A stretch of 64,000 nucleotides of DNA from DATAOG01 sp963782885 (GCA_963782885.1 CAWALL010000019.1:62001-126000); one strand, 5' to 3'. Counted from the first letter of the stretch, positions 24,844 through 34,216 are shown. The notes: generated from the letters alone by a model not told the origin. Made by a program: numbers and translations.

Positions 24844-25770
24844 CTACTCCGCGGCTTGGGCCAGCGCGGCCTGGCGGGCGCCCCGCAGACGCTCGAAATC
24901 GTCGCCCGCGTGGTAGGAGCTCCGGGTCAGGGGCGAAGCCGAGACCATCAGGAAACCCTTGGCGCGCGCCATTCGGCCGTAGTCCTCGAACTCGGCCGGC
25001 GGCACGTAGCGCACGACCGGATGGTGGCGCGGCGTCGGTTGCAGGTACTGACCGATGGTCAGGAAGTCGACCCCGGCCGAGCGCAGGTCGTCCATCACCT
25101 GGTGGACCTCGCGCTTCTCCTCGCCGAGCCCGACCATGATCCCGGACTTGGTGAACCGGCCCGGATCCCGCTCCTTGACCCGGTCGAGCAGGCGCAGCGA
25201 GTGGTAGTAGCGGGCGCCGGGCCGGACGGTCCGGTAGAGGCGCGGCACGGTCTCGAGGTTGTGGTTGTAGACGTCGGGCCCGGCATCGACGATCTGCTCG
25301 ACCGCGCCGGGCTTGCGCAGGAAGTCGGGGGTCAGGATCTCGATCGTGGTCGCTGGCGAGGTCTGGCGGATCGCCTCGATGCAGCGGACGAACTGGAAGG
25401 CGCCACCATCCGGCAGATCGTCCCGGTCGACCGAGGTGATCACGATGTGCCTGAGGCCGAGCTCGCGCAACGCCTCGGCGAGGTGCCGGGGTTCGTCGGG
25501 ATCGACCGCCCGCGGCCGCCCGGTCTTGACGTTGCAAAAGGCGCAGGCGCGGGTGCAGGTGTCACCCAGAATCATCACCGTGGCGTGACCCTGGGTCCAG
25601 CACTCGCCGATGTTCGGGCAGGCCGCCTCCTCGCAGACGGTATTCAGGCGCTTGGCCCGCATCAGCTTGCGGGTGTCGTGGTAGCCTGCCGAGGTCGGCG
25701 CCTTGACCCGGATCCAGGGCGGCTTGCGCCCGCTGCCGGTGCGGCTCGTGCGGTCCAGAATTTCGGTCAT
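24844..25770 (-). CDS. lipA: Lipoyl synthase
   Basis: A 308-aa radical-SAM enzyme that inserts two sulfur atoms into octanoyl groups on lipoyl domains. The auxiliary cluster cysteines are in CEEAACPNIGEC (46, 51, 57), the radical-SAM cluster is CTRACAFC (72, 76, 79), and the family end motif RSSYHAGDDF is present. It modifies exactly the lipoyl domains encoded just upstream in pdhB and pdhC and those used by lpdA. The gene is 29 bp downstream of lpdA, so enzyme and cofactor maker are co-expressed. Confidence 0.97.
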   Translation of the reverse strand: MTEILDRTSRTGSGRKPPWIRVKAPTSAGYHDTRKLMRAKRLNTVCEEAACPNIGECWTQGHATVMILGDTCTRACAFCNVKTGRPRAVDPDEPRHLAEALRELGLRHIVITSVDRDDLPDGGAFQFVRCIEAIRQTSPATTIEILTPDFLRKPGAVEQIVDAGPDVYNHNLETVPRLYRTVRPGARYYHSLRLLDRVKERDPGRFTKSGIMVGLGEEKREVHQVMDDLRSAGVDFLTIGQYLQPTPRHHPVVRYVPPAEFEDYGRMARAKGFLMVSASPLTRSSYHAGDDFERLRGARQAALAQAAE

Positions 25771-25799
25771 CGCGCTCGGCTCGCCGCCTCTTTCCTCGA

Positions 25800-27200
25800 T
25801 CAGAAGTGGATAGCCCGGCCGTAGGCGTCAAGGACGGATTCGTGCATCATCTCCGAGAGCGTCGGGTGCGGGAAGACGGCGTGCATCAGATCGAGCTCGG
25901 TCGCCTCCATCTCGCGCGCGATCGCGTAGCCCTGGATCAACTCGGTCACCTCGGCGCCGACCATATGGGCGCCGAGCAATTCGCCCGTCCTGGCGTCGAA
26001 CACGGTCTTGACCAGGCCCTCGGTCTCGCCGAGCGCGATCGCCTTGCCGTTGCCGACGTAGGGGAAGCGGCCGACCCTGACCTCGTAGCCCTGATCCTTG
26101 GCCGCCCGCTCGGTCAGGCCGACGCTCGCGACCTGGGGCGTGCAGTAGGTACAGCCCGGGATTTTTCCCACATCCAAGGGGTGGACGTCATTCACGCCCT
26201 TGATCCGCTCGACGCAGATCACGCCTTCGTGGGAGGCCTTGTGCGCGAGCCAGGGCGGGCCCGCGAGGTCGCCGATCGCGTAGACGCCGGGCTCGCCGGT
26301 GCGCAGCCACTCGTCGACCACAACATGGCCCTTCTCGACCTTGATGCCCGTGCCCTCGAGGCCGAGGCCCTCGACGTTGCCGGTGATCCCGATCGCCAGC
26401 ACGACCCGTTCGACCTCGATCTCGCCCGCCTGCCCGTTGGCCTCGATCCTGCCCCGGACGGTGCCGTCGCCGGCCTTGAGATCGCTCACCTTGGCGCTGG
26501 TCTGGATCTTGATGCCGCGCTTTTCGAACTGCTTGCGCGCGGCCGCCGAGATCTCCTCGTCCTCGACCGGCAGGACCCGGTCGAGGACCTCGACCACGGT
26601 CACGTCCGCGCCCATGTGGTCGTAGAAGCTCGCGAACTCGATCCCGATCGCGCCCGAGCCGATCACCAGCACCGACTTCGGCATGGCATCCGGGACCATC
26701 GCTTCCTTGTAGGTCCAGATCAGCCTGCCGTCCGGCTCGAGGCCGGGCAGCGTGCGTGCCCGGGCGCCAGTCGCGAGAATGATGTGCGCGGCCTGGATCG
26801 CCAGGGCGGGCTTGCCGTCCTTCTCGACCGCAACGGCGCCCTGGCCGTCGAGCCGGCCCTGGCCGTCGAACACGGTGACCTTGTTCTTGCGCAGAAGATG
26901 CTGGACCCCCCGGTTCAGCTGGCCCGCGACCTGGCGCGAGCGCTTGATCACTTTGTTGAAATCGTAGCTCAACTCCTTGGCGCTGAACCCGAACTCGCCG
27001 ATGTGGTGCATCAGGTGGAAGATTTCGGCCGACCGCAGCAGCGCCTTGGTCGGGATGCAGCCCCAGTTCAGGCAGATGCCGCCCAGATGCTCGCGCTCGA
27101 CCAGCGCTGTCCTCATGCCGAGCTGCGCGGCCCGGATCGCCGCAACATAGCCCCCGGGCCCGCCGCCGATCACCACCAGATCGAACCCCTGCCCCGCCAT
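25800..27200 (-). CDS. lpdA: Dihydrolipoyl dehydrogenase (E3)
   Basis: A 466-aa FAD flavoprotein that reoxidises dihydrolipoyl groups, the E3 of pyruvate dehydrogenase. FAD motif VVIGGGPGGYVAAIRAAQLG is at the N-terminus, the redox disulfide is in GGICLNWGCIPTK (C43, C48), NAD motif VLVIGSGAIGIEFASF follows, and the C-terminal interface has HAVFPHPTLSEMMHE with the catalytic His-Glu pair. Its ATG overlaps the DUF29 stop by one base (TGATG), so translation is probably coupled to that gene. lipA follows. Confidence 0.97.
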   Translation of the reverse strand: MAGQGFDLVVIGGGPGGYVAAIRAAQLGMRTALVEREHLGGICLNWGCIPTKALLRSAEIFHLMHHIGEFGFSAKELSYDFNKVIKRSRQVAGQLNRGVQHLLRKNKVTVFDGQGRLDGQGAVAVEKDGKPALAIQAAHIILATGARARTLPGLEPDGRLIWTYKEAMVPDAMPKSVLVIGSGAIGIEFASFYDHMGADVTVVEVLDRVLPVEDEEISAAARKQFEKRGIKIQTSAKVSDLKAGDGTVRGRIEANGQAGEIEVERVVLAIGITGNVEGLGLEGTGIKVEKGHVVVDEWLRTGEPGVYAIGDLAGPPWLAHKASHEGVICVERIKGVNDVHPLDVGKIPGCTYCTPQVASVGLTERAAKDQGYEVRVGRFPYVGNGKAIALGETEGLVKTVFDARTGELLGAHMVGAEVTELIQGYAIAREMEATELDLMHAVFPHPTLSEMMHESVLDAYGRAIHF

Positions 27201-27721
27201 CAGGCTTTTCTCCTGCCCGGTCGTCTTCTGGACGGATCTGCGGCGCCATCCTGCTCGGCGATGACGACCCGCACGTCCTCATGGTGTTGGATCGCTTCCC
27301 AGTCGTAAGGGTTGGTCGTCGGTAGCCGCCGCCGGATGCCGGGCTCGCCCTCCAAGAGGTCCGAGGCCGCACTTTCGCGTGCGTTCCCGCATCGTTTGTC
27401 GAAGTTCTCCGACACCGTCTGCCGCAGACTTGGTGTGAGCCGTCGCTGCAGACTTTGTCGGAAGGCAAGAATTTCCCGCCGCCGATGATTGCGTGGCCAG
27501 TCGAGGCTCGAGTAGTCGAGCTTCAACAGGTGCGCCATGATGTTCTCGACGTAGCTCTCGACCGCATGCAGTTCGGAACTGCCCAGATCTGCCACCTCCT
27601 CGGCCAGGTGCTCCACGTCGAGGCGGTTGTCGCCCCGGAAATGCGTGCGCAGCGCCTTAGCCTGTTCCTGGGTCCAGGCGTAAAAGTCCTCCTCGTAGAG
27701 CTGGGCGGGCTTGGTCGCCAT
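27200..27721 (-). CDS. DUF29 family protein inside the pyruvate dehydrogenase operon
   Basis: A 173-aa DUF29 protein: LYEEDFYAWTQEQAKALRTH, LDVEHLAEEVADLGSSELHA, VESYVENIMAHLLKLDYSSL and an arginine-rich segment, ending in a basic tail (PSRRRPGRRKA). Paralogous to the gene at 12908. It starts 8 bp after the pdhC stop and overlaps the lpdA start (TGATG), so it is fully embedded in the pdh operon and presumably translated with it. The function of DUF29 is unknown. The insertion did not separate pdhC from lpdA transcriptionally. Many nearby frames extend across it, but ATG 27721 is the family-like start. Confidence 0.85.
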   Translation of the reverse strand: MATKPAQLYEEDFYAWTQEQAKALRTHFRGDNRLDVEHLAEEVADLGSSELHAVESYVENIMAHLLKLDYSSLDWPRNHRRREILAFRQSLQRRLTPSLRQTVSENFDKRCGNARESAASDLLEGEPGIRRRLPTTNPYDWEAIQHHEDVRVVIAEQDGAADPSRRRPGRRKA

Positions 27722-27729
27722 CGGCGCCC

Positions 27730-29121
27730 TCACAAGAGCATCGCGAGCGGGTCTTGGATGTAGCCCTTGAAGGCCTGGAGCAGCTCGGCGCCGATCGCGC
27801 CGTCGAGCACACGATGGTCGATCGAGAGGGTGACGGTCATCACCATGGCGCTGGCGAGCGCGCCGTCCTTGATCACCGGCCGCTGCTCGCCGGCACCGAC
27901 CGCGAGGATCGAGGCCTGAGGCGGGTTGATCACCGCCTGGAAGTCGCGCACGCCGTACATGCCGAGGTTCGAGATCGAGAGGCTGCCGCCCTGATATTCC
28001 TCGGGCTTGAGCTTCATCCCGCCGGGATCGCGGGCGCGCGCCGAGAAATCGCGCATCTCGTGCGAGATGGTCGCCAGCCCCTTCTGGTCGGCGTTGCGGA
28101 CCACGGGCGTCACCAGGCCCTCCGGGATCGCGACCGCGACCCCGATGTCGACGTCCCGGTAGAGATAAACCTTGTCGCCGCCGAACGACGCGTTGGCCTT
28201 GGGCACCTTGCGCAGCGCCAAGGCCGCCGCCTTGATCACGAAGTCGTTGACCGAGAGCTTGTAGTCGGCGCCGGCGCGGCCGTTCAGCTCCTTGCGGAGC
28301 TCGAGCAGCGCGTCCAGCTCGCAATCCATGCTGAGGTAGAAATGCGGAATCGTCTGCTTGGCCTCGGTCAGGCGGCGGGCGATCACCTTGCGCATGTTGG
28401 AGAGCGGCTGCTCGGTCACCGCTGCGGCCGGCGGCTGGGCCGCGGGCACCGGCATCGGCGCTGGCGCCGGGCCTGGTGCTGCCGGCGCCTGCGGGCGCGC
28501 GCCGGCGGCCGGCGGCGGTGCCGCCGCCTTGGCCGGGCCCTGCCCGCCCGCGCGGATCGCCCGCTCGATGTCGACCTTGATGATCCGGCCATGCGGGCCG
28601 CTGCCCTGGAGCAAGCCGAGGTCGATCCCGGCCTGCTCGGCCATTCGCTTGGCGAGCGGGCTCGCGAAGATCCGCCCACCCCGGTCGGCACCGTTGCCCG
28701 CCTTGGCGACGGTCGGGGTCGCTGCGGCCGCCGCCGCCGTCGGGGTCGTCGAGGGGGCGGTCTGCGCCTTGCCGCCGCCGGCGGCCGGCACCGATGCGCC
28801 GGTTTCTCCGGCACTCTCGACCGGCGCAGCTTTGGCCGGCGCTGCGGGCGGCGGCGCCGCGCTGGCCGAAGCGTCCTCGCCCTCTTCGAGCAGGAGCGCG
28901 ATCGGGGTGTTGACCGCGACCCCCTCGGTGCCGTCGCCGATCAGGATCCTGCCGAGCCGACCCTCGTCGACCGCCTCGATCTCCATCGTCGCCTTGTCGG
29001 TCTCGATCTCGGCCAGCACGTCGCCGGGGCTGACCGGATCGCCTTCGTGCTTCAGCCAGCGCGCCAGATTGCCCTCGGTCATCGTCGGCGAGAGCGCCGG
29101 CATCCGGATCTCGATCGGCAT
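27730..29121 (-). CDS. pdhC: Pyruvate dehydrogenase dihydrolipoamide acetyltransferase (E2)
   Basis: A 463-aa E2 core. The order is: one lipoyl domain with the modified Lys43 in ETDKATMEIEA, an Ala/Pro linker, the E3-binding domain (RIFASPLAKRMAEQAGIDLG, GSGPHGRIIKVDIE), a second Ala/Pro linker, and the catalytic acyltransferase domain with SIDHRVLDGAIGA near the end. It transfers the acetyl group from lipoamide to CoA. It lies between pdhB (26 bp upstream) and DUF29/lpdA. One lipoyl domain is normal for alphaproteobacterial E2, as E1-beta supplies another. Confidence 0.96.
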   Translation of the reverse strand: MPIEIRMPALSPTMTEGNLARWLKHEGDPVSPGDVLAEIETDKATMEIEAVDEGRLGRILIGDGTEGVAVNTPIALLLEEGEDASASAAPPPAAPAKAAPVESAGETGASVPAAGGGKAQTAPSTTPTAAAAAATPTVAKAGNGADRGGRIFASPLAKRMAEQAGIDLGLLQGSGPHGRIIKVDIERAIRAGGQGPAKAAAPPPAAGARPQAPAAPGPAPAPMPVPAAQPPAAAVTEQPLSNMRKVIARRLTEAKQTIPHFYLSMDCELDALLELRKELNGRAGADYKLSVNDFVIKAAALALRKVPKANASFGGDKVYLYRDVDIGVAVAIPEGLVTPVVRNADQKGLATISHEMRDFSARARDPGGMKLKPEEYQGGSLSISNLGMYGVRDFQAVINPPQASILAVGAGEQRPVIKDGALASAMVMTVTLSIDHRVLDGAIGAELLQAFKGYIQDPLAMLL

Positions 29122-29147
29122 TTTTTCGACCTTTTTTGCTTCTGCGC

Positions 29148-30551
29148 TCAGGCGTAGCAGACGGCCCGGGCGCCCTGGACGACGTCGTCGACCTGCGGCA
29201 GCGCCAGGCGCTCGAGATTGGCGGCGTACGGCATCGGCACGTCCTTGCCGGTGACCCGGCGGACCGGTGCATCGAGGTGGTCGAAGGCGTGCTCCATCAT
29301 CGCCGCGGCAAGCTCGGCGCCCATGCCGAAGGTCGGCCAGCCCTCCTCGACCGAGACCAGGCGGTTGGTCCTCCTGACCGAGGCGACGATCGTCTCGATG
29401 TCGAGCGGCCGGATCGTGCGCAGGTCGATGACCTCGGCCTGGATGCCGGCCTCGGCGAGCGCCTGGGCCGCCTGCAGCGCGCGCTCGACCATCAGGCCGA
29501 AGGCAACGATCGTGACGTCGGAGCCCTGGCGCAGAACCTTTGCCCGGCCGATCGGCAGCACGAAGTCGTCGAGCCTGGGCACTTCGAAGGTCTGGCCGTA
29601 GAGGATCTCGTTCTCGAGGAAGATCACCGGATCAGGATCGCGGATCGCCGCCTTGAGCAGGCCCTTGGCGTCGGCCGCCGAATAGGGTGCGATCACCTTC
29701 AGCCCCGGGCAATGGCCGTACCAGGTGCTGTATTCCTGGCTGTGCTGGGCGCCGACCCGGGCGGCGGCCCCGTTCGGACCGCGGAACACGATCGGGCAGC
29801 CGAGCTCGCCGCCCGCCATGTAGAGGGTCTTGGCCGCCGAATTGATGATGTGGTCGATCGCCTGCATGGCGAAGTTCCAGGTCATGAACTCGACGATCGG
29901 CCTCAGGCCCGCGAACGCGGCGCCGACGCCCAGCCCCGCGAAACCATGCTCGGTGATCGGGGTGTCGATCACCCGGCGGATGCCGAACTCGTCGAGCAGT
30001 CCCTGGCTCACCTTGTAGGCGCCCTGATACTCGGCGACCTCCTCGCCGATCAGGAACACGTCCGGATCGCGCCGCATCTCCTCGGCCATCGCGTCGCGCA
30101 GCGCCTCGCGCACCGTCTGCTTGACCATGGCGGTGCCGGCCGGGACCTCGGGCTGGAGCTCGACCGGCGCCGCCGGCGGCGGGGCCGAGCCGTTGCCGCC
30201 GGTGACCCGTGCTCCTGAGGGAGCCGGCGGCGGTTCGGGGACCGAAACCCCCGGGGTCGCCGCGGCCGCCGCGGGTGCTGCCGCCTGATCGAGCGCCTCC
30301 CGGTTCTCGCCCTCGGCAAGCAGGAGGGCGATCGGCGTGTTGACCGCAATCCCCTCCGCCCCCTCCGGGACCAGGATCCGGCCGAGAATGCCCTCGTCGA
30401 CCGCCTCGATCTCCATGGTCGCCTTGTCGGTCTCGATCTCGGCCAGAACCTCGCCGGCGGCAACGGCATCGCCCTCGCGCTTCAGCCACTTGGCGAGGTT
30501 GCCCTCGGTCATGGTCGGCGAAAGCGCGGGCATCAGGATCTCGGTCGGCAT
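29148..30551 (-). CDS. pdhB: Pyruvate dehydrogenase E1 beta subunit with N-terminal lipoyl domain
   Basis: A 467-aa protein. Residues 1-80 are a lipoyl domain (Lys43 in ETDKATMEIEA) almost identical to that of pdhC, then an Ala/Pro linker, then the E1-beta transketolase fold with REALRDAMAEEMRRDPDVFL, GEEVAEYQGAYKVSQGLLD, DTPITEHGFAGLGVGAAFAG and RVGAQHSQEYSTWYGHCPGL. With PdhA it decarboxylates pyruvate. The extra lipoyl domain on E1-beta is a known alphaproteobacterial feature. Start at 30551 is set by the lipoyl domain; longer frames into pdhA are spurious. Confidence 0.96.
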   Translation of the reverse strand: MPTEILMPALSPTMTEGNLAKWLKREGDAVAAGEVLAEIETDKATMEIEAVDEGILGRILVPEGAEGIAVNTPIALLLAEGENREALDQAAAPAAAAATPGVSVPEPPPAPSGARVTGGNGSAPPPAAPVELQPEVPAGTAMVKQTVREALRDAMAEEMRRDPDVFLIGEEVAEYQGAYKVSQGLLDEFGIRRVIDTPITEHGFAGLGVGAAFAGLRPIVEFMTWNFAMQAIDHIINSAAKTLYMAGGELGCPIVFRGPNGAAARVGAQHSQEYSTWYGHCPGLKVIAPYSAADAKGLLKAAIRDPDPVIFLENEILYGQTFEVPRLDDFVLPIGRAKVLRQGSDVTIVAFGLMVERALQAAQALAEAGIQAEVIDLRTIRPLDIETIVASVRRTNRLVSVEEGWPTFGMGAELAAAMMEHAFDHLDAPVRRVTGKDVPMPYAANLERLALPQVDDVVQGARAVCYA

Positions 30552-30589
30552 TTTTTCCGGTTTCCTCGGGCGAACGGACGGAGCGCCGG

Positions 30590-31633
30590 TCAGCGGTTCA
30601 GATAGACGTCCGTGTAGAGCTCCTCGGGGCCCGGCTCCGGGCTGTCCTGGGCGAAGCTCGCCGCCTCGTTGACGACCGCCCGGATCTCCTTGTCGATCGC
30701 CTTGAAGGTCTCCTCGCCGGCCAGGCCCTCGTCGAGCATGACCTTGCGCAGCCGGTCGATCGGATCGCGCCCGGTGCGCACCTCCTGGACCTCCTGGCGC
30801 GAGCGGTACTTGGCCGGGTCGGACATGGAATGGCCGCGGTAGCGGTAGGTCAGCGCCTCGAGCACGATCGGCCCCTTGGCGCGGGCGTGGGCGACCGCCT
30901 CCTCGGCGGCCTCGCGGACCGTGAGCACGTCCATGCCGTCGATCGGCCGGCCGGGGATGCCATAGGCCTCGCCGCGCCGGTACAGTTCGGTGCCAGCCGA
31001 GGCGCGCTCGACCGAGGTGCCCATGCCGTACTTGTTGTTCTCGATCACGTAGACCACCGGCAGCTTCCACAGCGCCGCCATGTTGAACGCCTCGTAGACC
31101 TGGCCCTGGTTGACCGCGCCGTCGCCGAGGTAGGTGACGCAGACGCCGCCGTCTTCCCGGTATCTGTGCGCGAACCCGATCCCGGTGCCGAGCGGCACGC
31201 AGGCGCCGACGATGCCATGGCCGCCATAGAACCGCTTGTCGCGGGCGAACATGTGCATCGAGCCGCCCTTGCCCTTGGAGTAGCCGCTGATCCGACCGGT
31301 CAGCTCGGCCATGACCCGGCGCGGGTCCATGCCGGTCGCCAGCATGTGGCCGTGGTCGCGGTACGAGGTGATCACCGAATCGCCGGCCTGGAGTGCGTGC
31401 TGGACGCCGACCGCGATCGCCTCCTGGCCGATGTACAGATGGCAGAAGCCGCCGATCAGCCCCATGCCGTACAGCTGGCCCGCTTTTTCCTCGAAGCGGC
31501 GGATCAGGAGCATGTCGCGGTAATAGGTCAACAGCAGTTCACGGTCGTGGCGCGCCGGCTGCTTGGCTACGTCGTCTTCGCCGACGACGGCGACGACCTC
31601 ACGCTGCGCGGTGGCCATCATCACATCTCCCAA
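30590..31633 (-). CDS. pdhA: Pyruvate dehydrogenase E1 alpha subunit
   Basis: A 347-aa thiamine-diphosphate subunit. The ThDP/metal motif runs from GDGAVNQGQVYEAFNMA to IENN. Other marks are MHMFARDKRFYGGHGIVGA, TSVERASAG and the conserved loop YRGHSMSDPAKYR, equivalent to the phosphorylation loop of mitochondrial E1-alpha. It opens the pdhA-pdhB-pdhC-DUF29-lpdA-lipA series, 91 bp after ftsB, a gap large enough for its own promoter. Confidence 0.97.
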   Translation of the reverse strand: MGDVMMATAQREVVAVVGEDDVAKQPARHDRELLLTYYRDMLLIRRFEEKAGQLYGMGLIGGFCHLYIGQEAIAVGVQHALQAGDSVITSYRDHGHMLATGMDPRRVMAELTGRISGYSKGKGGSMHMFARDKRFYGGHGIVGACVPLGTGIGFAHRYREDGGVCVTYLGDGAVNQGQVYEAFNMAALWKLPVVYVIENNKYGMGTSVERASAGTELYRRGEAYGIPGRPIDGMDVLTVREAAEEAVAHARAKGPIVLEALTYRYRGHSMSDPAKYRSRQEVQEVRTGRDPIDRLRKVMLDEGLAGEETFKAIDKEIRAVVNEAASFAQDSPEPGPEELYTDVYLNR

Positions 31634-31724
31634 CTGACGGCGCCTTCCTTAGACAACATCGTCCGGGCACCGTTAAGCTTCACGGCAGCATACCAGCCAT
31701 TCGTCGATGGCGACCCTAAAGAGG

Positions 31725-32060
31725 CTACTTCGACCGGTCCTTGCCATCGAGCAAAATGAGCACATCCAGGGGCCCGACGAAACTCAACTGCCGGCGCGCC
31801 AGCTCGTCGATCAGGTCCGGATCGAGCGACTCCGGGCGCAGGCGCTTGACCTTGCGCTCGAGCGCCTCCCGCTCTGCCCGCACCTGGTCGAGCTCCTGCT
31901 GGCCGGTCGCCAGCTCGGCACTCACCTGGCGCCAGGCGACCAGGCCGCGGCTGCCGCTGAGCGCATGATAGCCGAAATAGGTGGCCAGGCCCACGCCGAG
32001 AAGCACGAGCCAGTGCTGCCGGCGCCACCGCCCCATCCCGCGCCACAGACCGGCGAGCAT
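31725..32060 (-). CDS. Septum formation initiator family protein (FtsB/DivIC-like)
   Basis: A 111-aa bitopic membrane protein: basic N-terminus, one transmembrane segment (WLVLLGVGLATYFGYHAL), then a coiled coil (AELATGQQELDQVRAEREAL, ERKVKRLRP) and the family end DPDLIDELARRQLSFV. FtsB-type proteins join FtsL and FtsQ in the divisome. The position directly behind eno (8 bp) is the classic location of ftsB in proteobacteria. Confidence 0.88.
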   Translation of the reverse strand: MLAGLWRGMGRWRRQHWLVLLGVGLATYFGYHALSGSRGLVAWRQVSAELATGQQELDQVRAEREALERKVKRLRPESLDPDLIDELARRQLSFVGPLDVLILLDGKDRSK

Positions 32061-32068
32061 CGCCGCGT

Positions 32069-33352
32069 CTACGACCGGAGCGCGCCGGCGCCGGCGTAGC
32101 GTCCGGCCGGTCCGAGATCCTCCTCGATCCGCAGCAGTTGATTGTACTTGGCCAGACGGTCCGACCGCGACAGCGAGCCGGTCTTGATCTGGCCGCAGTT
32201 GGTCGCGACCGCAAGATCGGCGATCGTGGCGTCTTCGGTCTCGCCCGAGCGATGCGACATCACGCAGCGATAAGCCGCCGTCTGCGCCAGCTCGACGGTC
32301 TCCAGCGTCTCGCTCAAGGACCCGATCTGGTTGACCTTGATCAGGACCGCGTTGGCGATCCCGCGCTCGATGCCCTGGGCCACGATCTCGGGGTTGGTGA
32401 CGAACACGTCGTCGCCGACCAGCTGCACCTTGGCGCCCAGCGCCTCGGTCAGCGCCCGCCAGCCGTCCCAGTCGTCCTCGGCCATGCCATCCTCGATCGA
32501 GCGGATCGGATAGCGGCCGCAGAGCTCGGCGTAGAACCGGACCATGCCCTCGGCGTCGAGCGAGCGTCCCTCGCCTTTCAATTCGTACTGCCCGCCCCGA
32601 TGGAACTCGCTGGCCGCCGGATCCAGGGCGAACACCACCTGCTCGCCCAGGCGGTAGCCGGCCGCTTCGACCGATCTGGCAAGAAAACCAACGGCTTCAT
32701 CGGCGCTCTTCAGATTCGGCGCGAAGCCGCCCTCGTCGCCGACGTTGGTGTTGTGGCCGGCGTCCTTGAGCGCCTTCTTGAGCGCGTGGAAGATCTCGGC
32801 ACCGGTGCGCAACGCCTCCGCAAATGAAGGAGCACCGACCGGCATGATCATGAATTCCTGCAGGTCGATCGGGTTGTCGGCATGGACGCCGCCGTTGATC
32901 ACGTTCATCATCGGCACCGGCAGCGTGCGCGCCGAGGTGCCGCCGACGTAGCGGTAGAGCGGCAGGCCGAGCTGCGCTGCGGCCGCCTTTGCGACCGCGA
33001 GGCTGACGCCCAGGATTGCATTGGCGCCAAGCCGGCTCTTGTTGGCGGTGCCGTCGATCTCGATCATCGCCCGGTCGATCGCGAGCTGGCCCAGCGCATC
33101 GCGGCCGAGCATGGCGTCGGTGAGTTCGCCGTTGACCGCATCGACCGCACGCAGCACGCCCTTGCCGCCATAGACCTTCTGGTCGCCGTCGCGCAGCTCG
33201 ATCGCCTCCTTGGACCCGGTCGAGGCGCCGGACGGGACCGCGGCGCGACCGAGGGCACCGCCCCCGAGCGTGACGTCGACCTCGACGGTCGGATTGCCTC
33301 GGCTGTCGAGGATCTGGCGGCCGGCGAGGGCCACGATCTCGGTCTCGGTCAT
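32069..33352 (-). CDS. eno: Enolase
   Basis: A 427-aa glycolytic enzyme converting 2-phosphoglycerate to phosphoenolpyruvate. Motifs are GRQILDSRGNPTVEVDV, SGASTGSKEAIELRDGD, NVGDEGGFAPNLKSADEA, the metal Asp in LVGDDVFVTNP, the catalytic Lys in LIKVNQIGSLSETL and SHRSGETEDATIADLAVATN. Its ATG overlaps the kdsA stop by 4 bp (ATGA), so the two are translationally coupled. PEP, its product, is also a substrate of KdsA upstream. Confidence 0.98.
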   Translation of the reverse strand: MTETEIVALAGRQILDSRGNPTVEVDVTLGGGALGRAAVPSGASTGSKEAIELRDGDQKVYGGKGVLRAVDAVNGELTDAMLGRDALGQLAIDRAMIEIDGTANKSRLGANAILGVSLAVAKAAAAQLGLPLYRYVGGTSARTLPVPMMNVINGGVHADNPIDLQEFMIMPVGAPSFAEALRTGAEIFHALKKALKDAGHNTNVGDEGGFAPNLKSADEAVGFLARSVEAAGYRLGEQVVFALDPAASEFHRGGQYELKGEGRSLDAEGMVRFYAELCGRYPIRSIEDGMAEDDWDGWRALTEALGAKVQLVGDDVFVTNPEIVAQGIERGIANAVLIKVNQIGSLSETLETVELAQTAAYRCVMSHRSGETEDATIADLAVATNCGQIKTGSLSRSDRLAKYNQLLRIEEDLGPAGRYAGAGALRS

Positions 33353-34206
33353 GATCGCTCCTCACTTCGATGGGCGGCGAGCGGGTGCTGCTTGGCGAGA
33401 CGGTCGAAGGCCATCAGCACATCCAGCAGCGCCGGCAGCTCGGCGAGCGGCACCATGTTCGGGCCATCGCTCGGCGCCCGGTCGGGATCGGGGTGGGTCT
33501 CGAGGAACAGGGCGGCGACGCCGACCGCAAGCGCGGCCCGCGCCAGCACCGGCACGAACTCGCGCTGGCCGCCGCTGCGGCCGCCGAGGCCGCCCGGCTG
33601 CTGGACCGAATGGGTGGCGTCGAACACGACCGGCCAGCCGGTCGCCGCCATCTGCGACAGGCCGCGGAAGTCGGTCACCAGCGTGTTGTAGCCGAAGCTC
33701 GTGCCGCGCTCGCCGAGCAGGATGCGCCCGGCGCCGAAATACGCGAGCTTGTTCGCCACCTGGGCCATGTCCCAGGGCGCCAGGAACTGGCCCTTCTTGG
33801 CATGGATCGCGGCGCCGGTCGCGGCCGCGGCCGCCAGCAGATCGGTCTGCCGGCAGAGGAACGCCGGGATCTGCAGGATGTCGACCGCTTCGGCGACCGG
33901 CCGGCACTGCTGGCTCTCGTGGACGTCGGTGATGACCGGGCAGCCGTAGCGCTCGCGGACCTCGGCCAGGACCTCGATGCCCTTGGCCAGACCCAGGCCG
34001 CGCGGGCTGTCGGCGCTGGTCCGGTTGGCCTTGTCGAACGAGCTCTTGTAGACCAGCCCGAGCTCTCGTTGGCGCGCGATCTCGACCAGGGCCCCGGCGG
34101 TCTCGAGCGCATGCGACCGGCTCTCGATCTGGCACGGGCCCGCGATCAGCACGACCGGCAAATGGTTGCCGATCGTGAGCGGGCCGATCTGGACCTCGCG
34201 ATGCAT
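33349..34206 (-). CDS. kdsA: 3-deoxy-8-phosphooctulonate synthase
   Basis: A 285-aa enzyme condensing PEP with arabinose 5-phosphate for the KDO part of lipopolysaccharide. Marks are VVLIAGPCQIESRSHALETA, YKSSFDKANRTSADSPRGLG, CPVITDVHES, LLGERGTSFGYNTLV and VVFDATHSVQQPGG. A cysteine in AGPCQ and the His/Glu pattern fit the family. It is in the pyrG-kdsA-eno order usual in proteobacteria, 10 bp behind pyrG. ATG 34206 is chosen because the frame upstream lies inside pyrG. Confidence 0.97.
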   Translation of the reverse strand: MHREVQIGPLTIGNHLPVVLIAGPCQIESRSHALETAGALVEIARQRELGLVYKSSFDKANRTSADSPRGLGLAKGIEVLAEVRERYGCPVITDVHESQQCRPVAEAVDILQIPAFLCRQTDLLAAAAATGAAIHAKKGQFLAPWDMAQVANKLAYFGAGRILLGERGTSFGYNTLVTDFRGLSQMAATGWPVVFDATHSVQQPGGLGGRSGGQREFVPVLARAALAVGVAALFLETHPDPDRAPSDGPNMVPLAELPALLDVLMAFDRLAKQHPLAAHRSEERS

Positions 34207-34216
34207 CGCGCGATCC

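Noticed and set aside
30590..31070. Upstream extension of pdhB to 31070
   Set aside because: The added residues overlap pdhA and are low-complexity; the lipoyl domain sets the start at 30551.
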